Virus record (IMG/VR): IMGVR_UViG_3300044617_001032
Location: 1 to 38,711 of that record
DNA length: 38,711 bases
Origin: a virus
Reading direction: 5' to 3' (one strand)
The position numbers and the translations under genes were made by a program. This document shows, one piece after another, positions 23,950-31,437 of the stretch. Under the pieces are notes generated by a model. It made no database searches and was not told the origin of the DNA. It saw only the letters and a list, made by a program, of their open reading frames with translations. The number at the start of each line of letters is the position of its first letter. Positions within the stretch are counted from its first letter, which is position 1.

Positions 23950-23972
23950 GGGGCGGGAAACCGCCCCTTTTT
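23950..23972 (+). terminator. Strong intrinsic terminator after the capsid gene
   Basis: GGGGCGG (23950-23956) pairs with CCGCCCC (23961-23967) around a GAAA tetraloop, followed by TTTTT. It is a textbook intrinsic terminator 14 bases after the capsid stop. Confidence 0.92.
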
Positions 23973-23986
23973 AAAATATAAAACAC

Positions 23987-24361
23987 ATGGTAAACTATTC
24001 AAAAAAAATAGCACAAGCACTAACAATAATTCGTAAATATTATAGCGCGGTAAATGTACAGCGTACAGATAACGAAGATGTTGTTTATTTATTCGACTAT
24101 TCAACACAAAAGAAAACAATAGGCAGCATAAAGATTAACAAGGCTGTTGAAAAGGCCGTAAAGCAAAATGATTTTCCTAAAGATATTTATTATTCAGATG
24201 GTTTATTATCTGTAATTAAAATAGAAGAAAATGTACAACAATACCAACAACCTGAAGCCATCGAAGCCGAAACCGTTGAAGCCGTTGAAGCCGAAGAAAT
24301 AACCGAAATTGAAAAGCCAAAAAAACGCGGTCGTAAAAAACAAATAGATGCTGAATCTTAA
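23987..24361 (+). CDS. Unknown head protein with Ala/Glu repeats and basic tail
   Basis: This 124-residue protein follows the capsid terminator. Its first 80 residues are a compact, mixed domain; then comes a Glu-rich stretch with repeated EAxE units (about 89-105) and an AT-hook-like basic block (EKPKKRGRKKQ, about 109-119). The basic tail suggests contact with packaged DNA. It overlaps the next gene by 14 bases. It may be a head decoration or connector-associated protein; the specific role is not known. Confidence 0.55.
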   Translation: MVNYSKKIAQALTIIRKYYSAVNVQRTDNEDVVYLFDYSTQKKTIGSIKINKAVEKAVKQNDFPKDIYYSDGLLSVIKIEENVQQYQQPEAIEAETVEAVEAEEITEIEKPKKRGRKKQIDAES

Positions 24362-25328
24362 TACACCTAATTGCTTAGATAATTATATTATATCATTAAA
24401 CGGCTGCTATCCTGAAGGTACAGTTCCGACAAGCGGTTATTATTTAGAAAATCTTGAAGGGTTAACTATAAATAATGTTGCAGCGGTTAGTAGTGAAGCA
24501 TTGGTTTCAGCTACAGAAACAGTACGCGAAAAGATGTACTTTGCAGCTGATATAGTTGAAAAGCGCTTAAAGGCCGTTTTAAATGCGCGTGGTATAAAGC
24601 TAAATAGCATTGGCAGTTTATATTCTGTTTGTCAGGTTTCAAATTCTATTGATATGCCTGTTGTTGCTAACCGCGGCATCAAAGTATCAAAAAAATGGAT
24701 TAGCAGCCCACAAAGCCGTATTTATGTAGATTCTGTACGTTTTAAAAGTACAGTTAATGCAAGTTCAACAATTTATGTAACTGATTATGCAGGCAATATA
24801 TTATTTAGTCAGGCTGTTACTGTTTTTACAGATACGGAAATGCACATATTTATTAAAAAGTATTTTAATGAAGATGTAATTTTAATTACTATTGATACTA
24901 CAAGAGTAGCGCCTTATTTATACACTTGTAATGCTGCATCTAATTGTAAGCCTTGCGGCGATATGGTGCTAAATGTTGAAGGATGGAACGGTGTTAGTGC
25001 TTCTGCATCGGGTTATTTAGGCGCGTGTGTACGTGTTGATTGTGTTGATACTGATATTATCTGTCAGTTTTTAGACCGATTAGGCATGACAATTCTGTAT
25101 CAAACAGGTGTGCAAATTCTTAAAGAATGGGTATCACCTAACAACCGTTTGAATTTAATTAAAACACACGGTAACGAATGGGCAAATGTTAAAATAGCTG
25201 AATGGGAAAATGCCAGCATTGAAGCATTAGATAATGAAATTGATAATATTATTCAGCTGTTAGAAACTGACCGCTTTTGTTATAGATGTGAACCGCGATT
25301 AAGAATGTACCCAATGTTTCCCGGCTAA
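24348..25328 (+). CDS. Head-neck protein candidate (326 residues)
   Basis: The protein is not recognised by motif. It starts within the end of the previous gene and ends one base into the next, in the place where connector or head-completion proteins follow the capsid gene. Its middle part is beta-type (SVRFKSTVNASSTIYVTDYAG) and there is a cysteine group (CNAASNCKPCGD, about 190-201, and CVRVDCVDTDIIC near 226-238). The C-terminal part is helical (about 250-310) and ends in Cys-x-x-Cys-like CYRC. Adaptor or decoration protein by context. Confidence 0.5.
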   Translation: MLNLNTPNCLDNYIISLNGCYPEGTVPTSGYYLENLEGLTINNVAAVSSEALVSATETVREKMYFAADIVEKRLKAVLNARGIKLNSIGSLYSVCQVSNSIDMPVVANRGIKVSKKWISSPQSRIYVDSVRFKSTVNASSTIYVTDYAGNILFSQAVTVFTDTEMHIFIKKYFNEDVILITIDTTRVAPYLYTCNAASNCKPCGDMVLNVEGWNGVSASASGYLGACVRVDCVDTDIICQFLDRLGMTILYQTGVQILKEWVSPNNRLNLIKTHGNEWANVKIAEWENASIEALDNEIDNIIQLLETDRFCYRCEPRLRMYPMFPG

Positions 25329-25894
25329 TGAATATATCTGAACGCTTAGAAATACTTGCACAGGTTGTAAATGATGATAATACAGCGCGTAGAATATCTC
25401 AAGCTGCCGCTATTCAAGTTATTGCAGAATACAAGCAAAGGATTTTTTTTTTAGGCTTAGATACATCAGGCGGTTCAATAGGGCAATATAGTGTTAATCC
25501 GTTTTATATAAATCCGTTAAGCCTTACAACTGTTTCAGCGGGCGGCATAAAACCACAAGGTAAAAACGGTCAAAGTGTTTTTAAAAATGGCAATCCGCAT
25601 AAAACAAAGTATTTAACACAAGGTTATAAAGAACTAAGAGATTTAACAGGTAGGCAATCAAATACAGTTGATTTAAATTTTAGCGGTTCATTATTTCAAA
25701 GCATTAAAGTAACTGAAAGCGGTAGTGTTAGCGCAATTACTTATACAAATGATGAAATGGCAAATATAATGGTTTTTAATGAAGATAGGTTTGCAAAAGA
25801 CATTTCAACGGTATCAATAGAAGAACGCGAAATGGGCGAAACCGCCGCGCGAAACGAACTATTAGCAATTTTAGAAGAAATAGATTTATTATAA
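25328..25894 (+). CDS. Neck or head-tail joining protein candidate
   Basis: The 188-residue protein reads like Mu gpG/HK97 gp10-type morphogenesis proteins: an N-terminal helix (RISQAAAIQVIAEYKQRI), a loop region with YLTQGYKELRDLTGRQSNTVDLNFSG (about 98-122), then beta segments (GSLFQSIKV, SVSAITYTN) and a final helix (ERRNELLAILEEI type). These proteins join or close the neck between portal and tail. It shares one base with the gene before and after it. The family call is weak and based mainly on the pattern and the place. Confidence 0.5.
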   Translation: MNISERLEILAQVVNDDNTARRISQAAAIQVIAEYKQRIFFLGLDTSGGSIGQYSVNPFYINPLSLTTVSAGGIKPQGKNGQSVFKNGNPHKTKYLTQGYKELRDLTGRQSNTVDLNFSGSLFQSIKVTESGSVSAITYTNDEMANIMVFNEDRFAKDISTVSIEEREMGETAARNELLAILEEIDLL

Positions 25895-26466
25895 TGTACG
25901 TAACACAAAACATAATAATCGAACTAATTAAGCAGATTGATACTGCAATGGCAGCCGTAAATGTAAACGTTAACGGTAATGGCATAGCTGTAAAAGATAC
26001 TGCTGGGCAAGTTGTTAGTTTAAATGTTACGCAAAACGGAACACGTAATTATGTTGGCATCACAGACACCTCGGGAGCGGGCTATTATATCCGTACTAAT
26101 GGTATTGTTTCGGAAACAAGAAAAGCAGCAAATACAAAGCGCGGAAGTTGTGGTATCGAATTGGATGTGCGTGTTCCATTTAAATTAGTTTTTTGGAACT
26201 TATGCGCTGATCCGCGTATGTTATTAGATTCGGTTAAGTTTGCGCTTTATGGTGCGAATTTTAAGGGCGTACAATGGCAATACGCAATAGTTAACCCGCG
26301 TTTGTTCCCGGTCAGTAATGAAATACTACCATGGACTGTTTACGCTGCTGAAACGGGCAAAGATGCAAAAACATTGCAAAGTTTAATGCAAATAGTTAGT
26401 ATAGATTTTGAATTAAGATATGATTTAGCACTAAATGAAAAGTGCAAACCATTCACGATATGTTAA
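25894..26466 (+). CDS. Tail terminator or neck protein candidate
   Basis: A protein of 190 residues with an N-terminal helix (NIIIELIKQIDTAM) and several beta segments, as tail-completion proteins have. It carries a KRGSCG motif (about residues 82-87) that is also in the tail tube protein at 15558 (94-99). The C-terminal half has a strand-turn pattern (VSIDFELRYDLAL). This is the last gene before a terminator, at the end of the head-neck module. The call is by context, not by a recognised family. Confidence 0.45.
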   Translation: MYVTQNIIIELIKQIDTAMAAVNVNVNGNGIAVKDTAGQVVSLNVTQNGTRNYVGITDTSGAGYYIRTNGIVSETRKAANTKRGSCGIELDVRVPFKLVFWNLCADPRMLLDSVKFALYGANFKGVQWQYAIVNPRLFPVSNEILPWTVYAAETGKDAKTLQSLMQIVSIDFELRYDLALNEKCKPFTIC

Positions 26467-26508
26467 GAATCACTATGCCGCCATTTTCGCTACCTTGGGG
26501 CAATTAGT

Positions 26509-26537
26509 AGGGGGTTGGGATCAATACCCCCTTTTTT
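26509..26537 (+). terminator. Intrinsic terminator before the fibre genes
   Basis: AGGGGGT (26509-26515) pairs with ACCCCCT (26526-26532) across a 10-base loop, followed by a T run to 26537. It closes the neck operon. Confidence 0.8.
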
Positions 26538-26560
26538 AGAAAATATTTAAATATATATAT

Positions 26561-26899
26561 ATGGCTTGTTGTAATTGTTGTGAAAATACGTTAATTTTGG
26601 GGTGCATTAACAGCTGTGATGCTGTATTTGATACGGGTATTGTTGCAGATGCGCTAACAGAAGGCGTTTGGGTTTTGCAGCTTAGTTTTGGTAATATTTC
26701 TATTTATTACAGCATTGATGTTTTAGATGGTGAAACAGTTATTTTTACAATGCCAAACTTAAACGAAAACTACACTTACACAGGACAAATAATTGACCCT
26801 AACGGTGAGGTAGTTAATATTGAAGTTGACGGCATCGAATATGATTGCATTGAATTTAGCACTAAAGTAGGATTATCAAATAATCAAATAAACTTATAA
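26561..26899 (+). CDS. Cysteine-rich small tail or fibre-associated protein
   Basis: The 112-residue protein begins with a dense cysteine group (CCNCCENTLILGCINSC, residues 3-19; six Cys) and then a beta-type body (LQLSFGNISIYYSIDV, NENYTYTGQI). It is preceded by an ATATATAT tract and lies 3 bases before the fibre gene. Not recognised. The cysteine cluster may bind metal or form disulfides in the mature virion. A fibre attachment or chaperone role is possible from position. Confidence 0.55.
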   Translation: MACCNCCENTLILGCINSCDAVFDTGIVADALTEGVWVLQLSFGNISIYYSIDVLDGETVIFTMPNLNENYTYTGQIIDPNGEVVNIEVDGIEYDCIEFSTKVGLSNNQINL

Positions 26900-26902
26900 A
26901 AA

Positions 26903-28114
26903 ATGATAGACATAGTAAAACTCGCAAATGGTAATGTAGCTATTTATGATTCGACATCGGGCGATTTCATTAACAGCCTTAGCCCTGACATCGTTGAAAT
27001 TGAATGTAACGTTAACGGCAGCGTTAAAGTAGTTCAAGACAACGGCAGCGTTGAATATATAGACCCGGCTACGGTTGCAAATACCGAAGTAGTACCTGCT
27101 GCACCAATTGCTTTTTCGGGTAATTGTGCAGACTTAGCCCAATTGCTAAGTACTGATTTTTTTTTTGTAGTTAGCGGTGGCGGTGGTTCACAAGATTTAG
27201 CAAGTGTTTTAGGTTTTGGTAATTCGGCAAATGCTGGAATTATTGACTTGGATTATTTGGATTTTGACACGGCTGCAGCACATTCAGTTGCAGTTGGTGA
27301 ATTGGCGTGGAATAACACAGATGGTACTTTAGATTTAGGTTTGCAGGGCGGTTTAAAAAATAAACTTGGTCAGCAATTAGTTATTAAGGCACGTAATACG
27401 AGCGGTTCTTTGATTAGTAAGGGCAGCGTTGTTCGTGTTGTTGGTGTTGCAGGCGGATTTGTTGGTATAAACTTAGCACAAGCTAATAATGTAGCAAATA
27501 GCGAAACAGCCTTTGGAATTGTTGCCGAAGATATTGCAGATAGTTCAAATGGCTTTGTGGCGATTAACGGATTAGTACACGGATTAAACACAAACGCATT
27601 TACTGAAGGTGATATTTTGTATCTAAGTACAACAAGTGCGGGTGCAATAACAAATGTTAAACCTGCATCACCTAATTATATAGTTGTAATCGGATATGTC
27701 GCTAAAAAAAGCGCAACCGATGGACATATTTTATTGCATGTACAAAATGATACAAGACAAGCTGTCGAGATACAACTCGCTGCATCCGATGAAACAACAG
27801 CACTAACTACGGGAACGGCTAAGGTAACCTTTAGAATGCCTCACGCAATGACATTGACAGCGGTTCGTGCATCGCTTACAACGGCACAAGCTTCGGGTTC
27901 TATCTTTACTGTTGACATAAACCAAAGCGGTAGTTCTGTTTTAGGTACAAAATTAACAATTGACAATACAGAAAAAACAAGCACAACGGCTGCAACAGCT
28001 GCAACGATAACAACATCTGCGCTTACAGACGATGCCGAAATTACAATAGATATTGATCAGGTCGGAAATGGAAGCGCAACTGGTCTTAAAATAACTTTAA
28101 TCGGAACAAGATGA
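26903..28114 (+). CDS. Tail fibre or receptor-contact protein
   Basis: The 403-residue protein contains the beta-type LAWNNTDGTLDLGLQGG region (about 137-153) and a KARNTSGSLISKGSVVRVVG region (about 162-185) with VASETAFGIVAEDI-like and DGHILLHVQ elements. This pattern is frequent in phage fibre and tail-spike-like proteins of many phages. The last about 95 residues (VTFRMPHAMTLTAVRASLT ... GLKITLIGTR) form a small beta domain common at fibre ends. Structural fibre role is by family pattern; the receptor is unknown. The end overlaps the next fibre gene by 4 bases. Confidence 0.75.
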   Translation: MIDIVKLANGNVAIYDSTSGDFINSLSPDIVEIECNVNGSVKVVQDNGSVEYIDPATVANTEVVPAAPIAFSGNCADLAQLLSTDFFFVVSGGGGSQDLASVLGFGNSANAGIIDLDYLDFDTAAAHSVAVGELAWNNTDGTLDLGLQGGLKNKLGQQLVIKARNTSGSLISKGSVVRVVGVAGGFVGINLAQANNVANSETAFGIVAEDIADSSNGFVAINGLVHGLNTNAFTEGDILYLSTTSAGAITNVKPASPNYIVVIGYVAKKSATDGHILLHVQNDTRQAVEIQLAASDETTALTTGTAKVTFRMPHAMTLTAVRASLTTAQASGSIFTVDINQSGSSVLGTKLTIDNTEKTSTTAATAATITTSALTDDAEITIDIDQVGNGSATGLKITLIGTR

Positions 28115-28902
28115 TAATAAATCCTTACGTTTTTGGTGCTGCTTTTGACCCCGATGCTCAGGCTTTCATTACGGCAGCAGGCTTGACAGATAACACGCAA
28201 AAAACTGCTATCAATACCTTAGTACTATCACTAAAGGCTAACAATATTTGGCAAAAATTTAAAGCGATTTATCCTTTCGTGGGAGGTACAGCTACAACGC
28301 ATAAGTTTAATTTAATAAATCCTGCTGATACAAATGCAGCGTTTAGGTTAGTGTTTAATGGAGGATGGACACATAGCAGTACAGGTGCGCTGCCTAATGG
28401 CGTTAATGCGTACGCAGATACTTTTTTAACTCCAAATACTTCATTATCTCAAAATAGTAGTCATGTTTCATATTATAGCAGAACTCAAAGCAATGGAACT
28501 GAAATTGAAATTGGAAGCGCAACAGCAAATAACTTCGGAGACCCTCGTACATTACTTGAAATAAGAACGAGCGGAATAACTTATTATGCTGTAAATTCAC
28601 AAGGTACTTATATATCTTATTCAGATGCGGATAGCAGAGCGTTTTATATTGGTAATAGAACAGCTTCAAATGTTGTAAACGGTTGGAGAAATAGCACAAA
28701 GGTAGCAACAGGAACAACAGTAAGTTTTGGATTAAGTACAAGAACTTTTTGGCTTGCAGCTTTAAATTCTGGTGCTACACCTTTATATTCTACAAAACAA
28801 TGCGCTTTTGCATCTATCGGTGACGGCTTAACAGATACAGATGCAGCAAATTTTTACACAGCCGTGCAGGCATTTAACACAACTTTAGCAAGACAAGTAT
28901 GA
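28111..28902 (+). CDS. Tail fibre tip or adhesin-like protein
   Basis: The 263-residue protein opens with a helical DPDAQAFITAAGLTDNTQKTAINTLV segment. It then shows IYPFVGGTATTHKFNLINP and a lectin-like beta region with WTHSSTGALPNG and repeated Ser/Thr/Asn-rich strands. The same pattern occurs in many Bacteroidota phage structural proteins at the fibre position, and the second half may have a concanavalin-like fold. It overlaps both neighbours by 4 bases, which means co-translation with the fibre gene. Likely host-receptor binding, hence a candidate for host-range change. Confidence 0.65.
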   Translation: MIINPYVFGAAFDPDAQAFITAAGLTDNTQKTAINTLVLSLKANNIWQKFKAIYPFVGGTATTHKFNLINPADTNAAFRLVFNGGWTHSSTGALPNGVNAYADTFLTPNTSLSQNSSHVSYYSRTQSNGTEIEIGSATANNFGDPRTLLEIRTSGITYYAVNSQGTYISYSDADSRAFYIGNRTASNVVNGWRNSTKVATGTTVSFGLSTRTFWLAALNSGATPLYSTKQCAFASIGDGLTDTDAANFYTAVQAFNTTLARQV

Positions 28903-29120
28903 CATACGTAGGACTATTAACAGAATCGCAAAAAGATAGCTTAGTTGGTCAGCTTTATGATGAAGACAGCTATTTTAACCCAATTCAGGATATTGATAAC
29001 AACTGGATAATTTCATTTGAAGAGATGGAATTTTGCGTTAATCCTGAATTTATGTGGGTAAAAACATTACCTTTGATAGAATATAAACCTAAACCATCGC
29101 CACCATTTCCACCTTTATAA
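28899..29120 (+). CDS. Small fibre-associated protein
   Basis: This 73-residue protein has QKDSLVGQLYDEDSYFNPIQDIDNNWIIS, a segment I know from small proteins after fibre genes in Bacteroidota phages, and a Pro-rich end (KPKPSPPFPPL). Function unknown, perhaps fibre assembly. It overlaps its neighbours by 4 and 1 bases. Confidence 0.6.
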   Translation: MTYVGLLTESQKDSLVGQLYDEDSYFNPIQDIDNNWIISFEEMEFCVNPEFMWVKTLPLIEYKPKPSPPFPPL

Positions 29121-29608
29121 TGCTATCACTAATAATACTATCAATATTTGCAGCCTTTGCAATTAAGTTTTTGCACTATTGCATCGGTTCGCCTGTGCAG
29201 GGCGAATTTTATACAGGGCGTATATTTTCCGCTTACGGCAAGTTTATTTCTAAATTATATTTAGACTTCGAAGCCAAAGAAAAAAACCGCGTATGGGCAA
29301 AATATAACGCGTGGAAGCAAAAACGCGATAAGGAACTAAACGAAGAACTGCAAAACAAAACAGCTAATGAAGCTGATACTATTTATAAAGAATACCTACA
29401 ACAAGTAGAATCACTTTATAATGATGTCGAAAACAATATGAAAAATAACCCGTGGTCTATGCTTGGCGCCTGCCCTATCTGTTTTGGTACATGGGTTTCA
29501 CTATTTACATTTACATTCTTTGTTATATTTGTTCCCCTGCCGTGGTGGTTTATCTTTATAGGTACGCCTACCGCTGTTATTGTTTCACGTTATATTAAAA
29601 TCTCATAA
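29120..29608 (+). CDS. Membrane protein with CPICFGTW motif
   Basis: The 162-residue protein has an N-terminal membrane helix (about residues 2-20), a charged helical centre (about 45-105) and a C-terminal hydrophobic part with two membrane helices (about 120-158). A CPICFGTW motif (about residues 117-124) with two cysteines lies just before the membrane part. Proteins with this short motif occur next to holins in Bacteroidota phages. A lysis-timing or membrane partner role is possible. It shares one base with the holin gene. Confidence 0.6.
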   Translation: MLSLIILSIFAAFAIKFLHYCIGSPVQGEFYTGRIFSAYGKFISKLYLDFEAKEKNRVWAKYNAWKQKRDKELNEELQNKTANEADTIYKEYLQQVESLYNDVENNMKNNPWSMLGACPICFGTWVSLFTFTFFVIFVPLPWWFIFIGTPTAVIVSRYIKIS

Positions 29609-30066
29609 TGGATTCCCTGACTATTACCGCCGATTCGCTTAGATTAGCATCTGATTCGCTAAACTATTTTATTAAGATTTTGCCCGAAATTAAACAGCAA
29701 CTTTTTATCTTGAAGCCGCTTATTATTTGCCTCAGTTTTTTACTATTAGTTGACTTTTTAACAGGCGTTCGTAAAGCTAAAGCATTAAAAGAAAAAATAC
29801 AATCGCGCGGTTTTAGACGTACAATTTCAAAAATGAATGATTATTGTTTAGCAATTATTTCAAGTCAGGTTTTCACTTGGATGCTTGATCTTGAAATTAC
29901 GTTATCTTATTACGTTGCTTTGTTCGTTTGTGGCATTGAACTAAAATCAATCTTTGAAAACGTTAGTCAAACAACAGGTGTAGATATAATCGGTTATTTT
30001 AAAGGCTTTATTCCGAATCCTAAAAATATATTAAAAAAGCCCGGTAAAGATACCGAGCCTAAATAA
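29608..30066 (+). CDS. Holin (phage_holin_4-like)
   Basis: The 152-residue protein has membrane helices at about 32-54 (LFILKPLIICLSFLLLVDFLTG), 85-100 and 105-122. The LLLVDFLTGVRKAKALKE.I.SRGFRRT stretch matches the D.LTG..KA......SR...R pattern of the phage_holin_4 (toxin secretion/phage lysis) family. Holins make the pores that time lysis; with an exported endolysin (32525) the holin mainly triggers membrane depolarisation. It is the last gene of the late + strand region and is followed by a terminator. A hairpin serving the opposite strand lies inside its 3' end. Confidence 0.8.
   Translation: MDSLTITADSLRLASDSLNYFIKILPEIKQQLFILKPLIICLSFLLLVDFLTGVRKAKALKEKIQSRGFRRTISKMNDYCLAIISSQVFTWMLDLEITLSYYVALFVCGIELKSIFENVSQTTGVDIIGYFKGFIPNPKNILKKPGKDTEPK
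30033..30058 (-). terminator. - strand terminator inside the holin gene end
   Basis: On the - strand, GCTCGGTA and TACCGGGC (30039-30058) form an 8-bp stem with a T-G pair and a 4-base loop, followed by six T. It stops transcripts of the - strand operon whose last gene ends at 30124. It lies within the last codons of the holin gene. Confidence 0.75.
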
Positions 30067-30095
30067 TGTTTGCTCTTTTGCTGTTTTCATGTGTG

Positions 30096-30125
30096 GCCGC
30101 TGTCTTTTTTAGGCAGCGGTTTTTC
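30096..30125 (+). terminator. + strand terminator after the holin gene
   Basis: CCGCTG (30097-30102) pairs with CAGCGG (30114-30119) over a T-rich 11-base loop and a T run follows (30120-30125). It ends the late + strand operon; its T run reaches the stop codon of the opposing gene. Confidence 0.8.
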
Positions 30126-30522
30126 ATTTCTTAGCTATCAGTATTTCATGTGTTTCAAACTTAATTAGTGCTGCTACTTGAAGTATTTTGTTACGTTGAA
30201 AATATTCATCAGCATCGTGTTCAATATCATTAACTATAACCGTATTACGGTCCCATAACGCAAATTCACAATGTAGCTTAAAACGGTCAGACATAACCGA
30301 ACTAAATAAAAATAACGGTATAAAATTTTCAGTTTTAGGTAGCTGCCTTATAATGTCAAAATTAACACATTTGTGATGGTTGCAATAAACGGCCCATACA
30401 GATAAATCCGTTGGTATCATGCGCTGGATATCACCCATACCAACGCCTAATTTACGTTCGTAAAATTCTGATAAATCCTGATGAGGAAACAATTTATTCA
30501 CCGCTTTCGCTACGCAGTTCAT
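30124..30522 (-). CDS. Unknown protein, possible cysteine-peptidase-like fold
   Basis: The 132-residue protein begins MNCVAKAVNKLF, with a cysteine at 3 at the start of a helix. Later come LHCEFALWDRN (His near residue 85) and VNDIEHDAD. Cys at the start of a helix, then His in a strand and Asp/Asn in the next, is the order seen in C39-like papain-fold peptidases, some of which are small. That is a weak resemblance. The gene is the last of the - strand early region and overlaps the gene before it by 29 bases. Confidence 0.5.
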   Translation of the reverse strand: MNCVAKAVNKLFPHQDLSEFYERKLGVGMGDIQRMIPTDLSVWAVYCNHHKCVNFDIIRQLPKTENFIPLFLFSSVMSDRFKLHCEFALWDRNTVIVNDIEHDADEYFQRNKILQVAALIKFETHEILIAKK

Positions 30523-30904
30523 TTTGTGATTTGTTGTAAGCTAAAAATAATAATTTTTTACATTCGTTTAAATACCATTCTGATTGTGATTCTGGCAATG
30601 TAGATGCCATCGCAACAACTTCGGCAATAACAGCTACATTGTCGTAAGTGCTTTCATTTAGTAGTTCGCGTTCGGTTGGTGTGGCCGCCTTTTCAAAATT
30701 ATTAACAAATAGATTTATAGATGTATGCAAATCCATAAACCGTTTTTTCATTTCGAATTTTAATTTTTTAGGTTCAAACTGCGCAATAGCATATTTTGCA
30801 GTACTTAGTGCGCCTAATAGCAGCCAAATGTTTTGAGTTAGTTCGTTTACTTTTTGCTCACCAATCTTATCAATTAGTGCCGCTTTTTTTTCGTCATTCG
30901 TCAT
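30494..30904 (-). CDS. Unknown helical protein
   Basis: The 136-residue product is mostly helical, with an N-terminal charged helix (DEKKAALIDKIGEQKV) and a longer central part (LHTSINLFVNNFEKA). Not recognised, no membrane segment or catalytic motif. It overlaps the previous small gene by 11 bases and the next by 29, so it is co-translated within the operon. Confidence 0.6.
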   Translation of the reverse strand: MTNDEKKAALIDKIGEQKVNELTQNIWLLLGALSTAKYAIAQFEPKKLKFEMKKRFMDLHTSINLFVNNFEKAATPTERELLNESTYDNVAVIAEVVAMASTLPESQSEWYLNECKKLLFLAYNKSQNELRSESGE

Positions 30905-31073
30905 GCCCTTTTAGTTTGTTTTGAAGTTCTTCAATTTTGTGTGTAAAAATGTCAATTTTTAATTCTAATTCGTCATCGTAAGGTTCTTCATTTTGAATCC
31001 ACAACAAAGCATCTAAATAGCCTTTTTTGTATTCAAGTATCTTTTTTAATCTTAGCTGTTCTGTACGTGTCAT
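30894..31073 (-). CDS. Small coiled-coil protein (59 residues)
   Basis: An ATG ending at 31073 opens a 59-residue frame with a helical, Leu- and charge-patterned sequence (LRLKKILEYKKGYLDAL, DELELKIDIFTHKIEEL) that suggests one coiled coil and a dimer. It starts 6 bases after the MazG-like gene and overlaps the next by 11. Not recognised. The compact fit in the operon supports it as a real gene. Confidence 0.65.
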   Translation of the reverse strand: MTRTEQLRLKKILEYKKGYLDALLWIQNEEPYDDELELKIDIFTHKIEELQNKLKGHDE

Positions 31074-31079
31074 AGTTTT

Positions 31080-31436
31080 TTAATATGATTTACCATGTTT
31101 GTAAGGCCTTGAAGCATTATATTGTAATTTTGCTTTGATGTGAAAATCTAAATCAATATTAAACTTATGGCTAAAATCCAATAGTCTTATTATTGCATCG
31201 GCTATTTCATCTTGTACCGTGTCTTTGATATTTTCTTTAAAACGTTCGGGCGTACTGATATTTTTGTATTGTAAAATATCTTGTTCGGTTGCCCACTTTT
31301 GAGCGCGGTCGGCTTCAATTGCTTCGGCTAATTCGCAAACAGTAAGCATTACTACTTCGGTTAATTTGCGCTCACCTTCCCAAAATCCGCGCGATGCGTT
31401 ACCTTCATGTATTTCTTTTGCTAATTCGTTAAACAT
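31080..31436 (-). CDS. MazG-like nucleotide pyrophosphohydrolase
   Basis: The 118-residue protein has the MazG-like metal-binding pattern: a helix with ExxExxE (Glu35, Glu38, Glu41 in CELAEAIEADR), then a helix with ExxD (Glu77, Asp80 in QDEIADAIIRLLD), and a final SRPYKHGKSY. Family enzymes cleave NTPs or dNTPs to the monophosphate and pyrophosphate. In phages they are thought to lower ppGpp or adjust nucleotide pools during infection. Length fits a single-domain phage MazG. It lies 1 base before the next gene's stop. Confidence 0.85.
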   Translation of the reverse strand: MFNELAKEIHEGNASRGFWEGERKLTEVVMLTVCELAEAIEADRAQKWATEQDILQYKNISTPERFKENIKDTVQDEIADAIIRLLDFSHKFNIDLDFHIKAKLQYNASRPYKHGKSY

Positions 31437-31437
31437 G

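Noticed and set aside
26459-26506. 15-codon frame starting at ATGTTAAG after the neck gene
   Set aside because: Too short, with no recognisable pattern. It lies just ahead of a terminator and overlaps the previous stop by chance.
28403-28741. - strand open frame of 112 codons in the fibre-tip gene
   Set aside because: It is Leu/Tyr/Phe/Gln-rich low complexity and antisense to a convincing gene.
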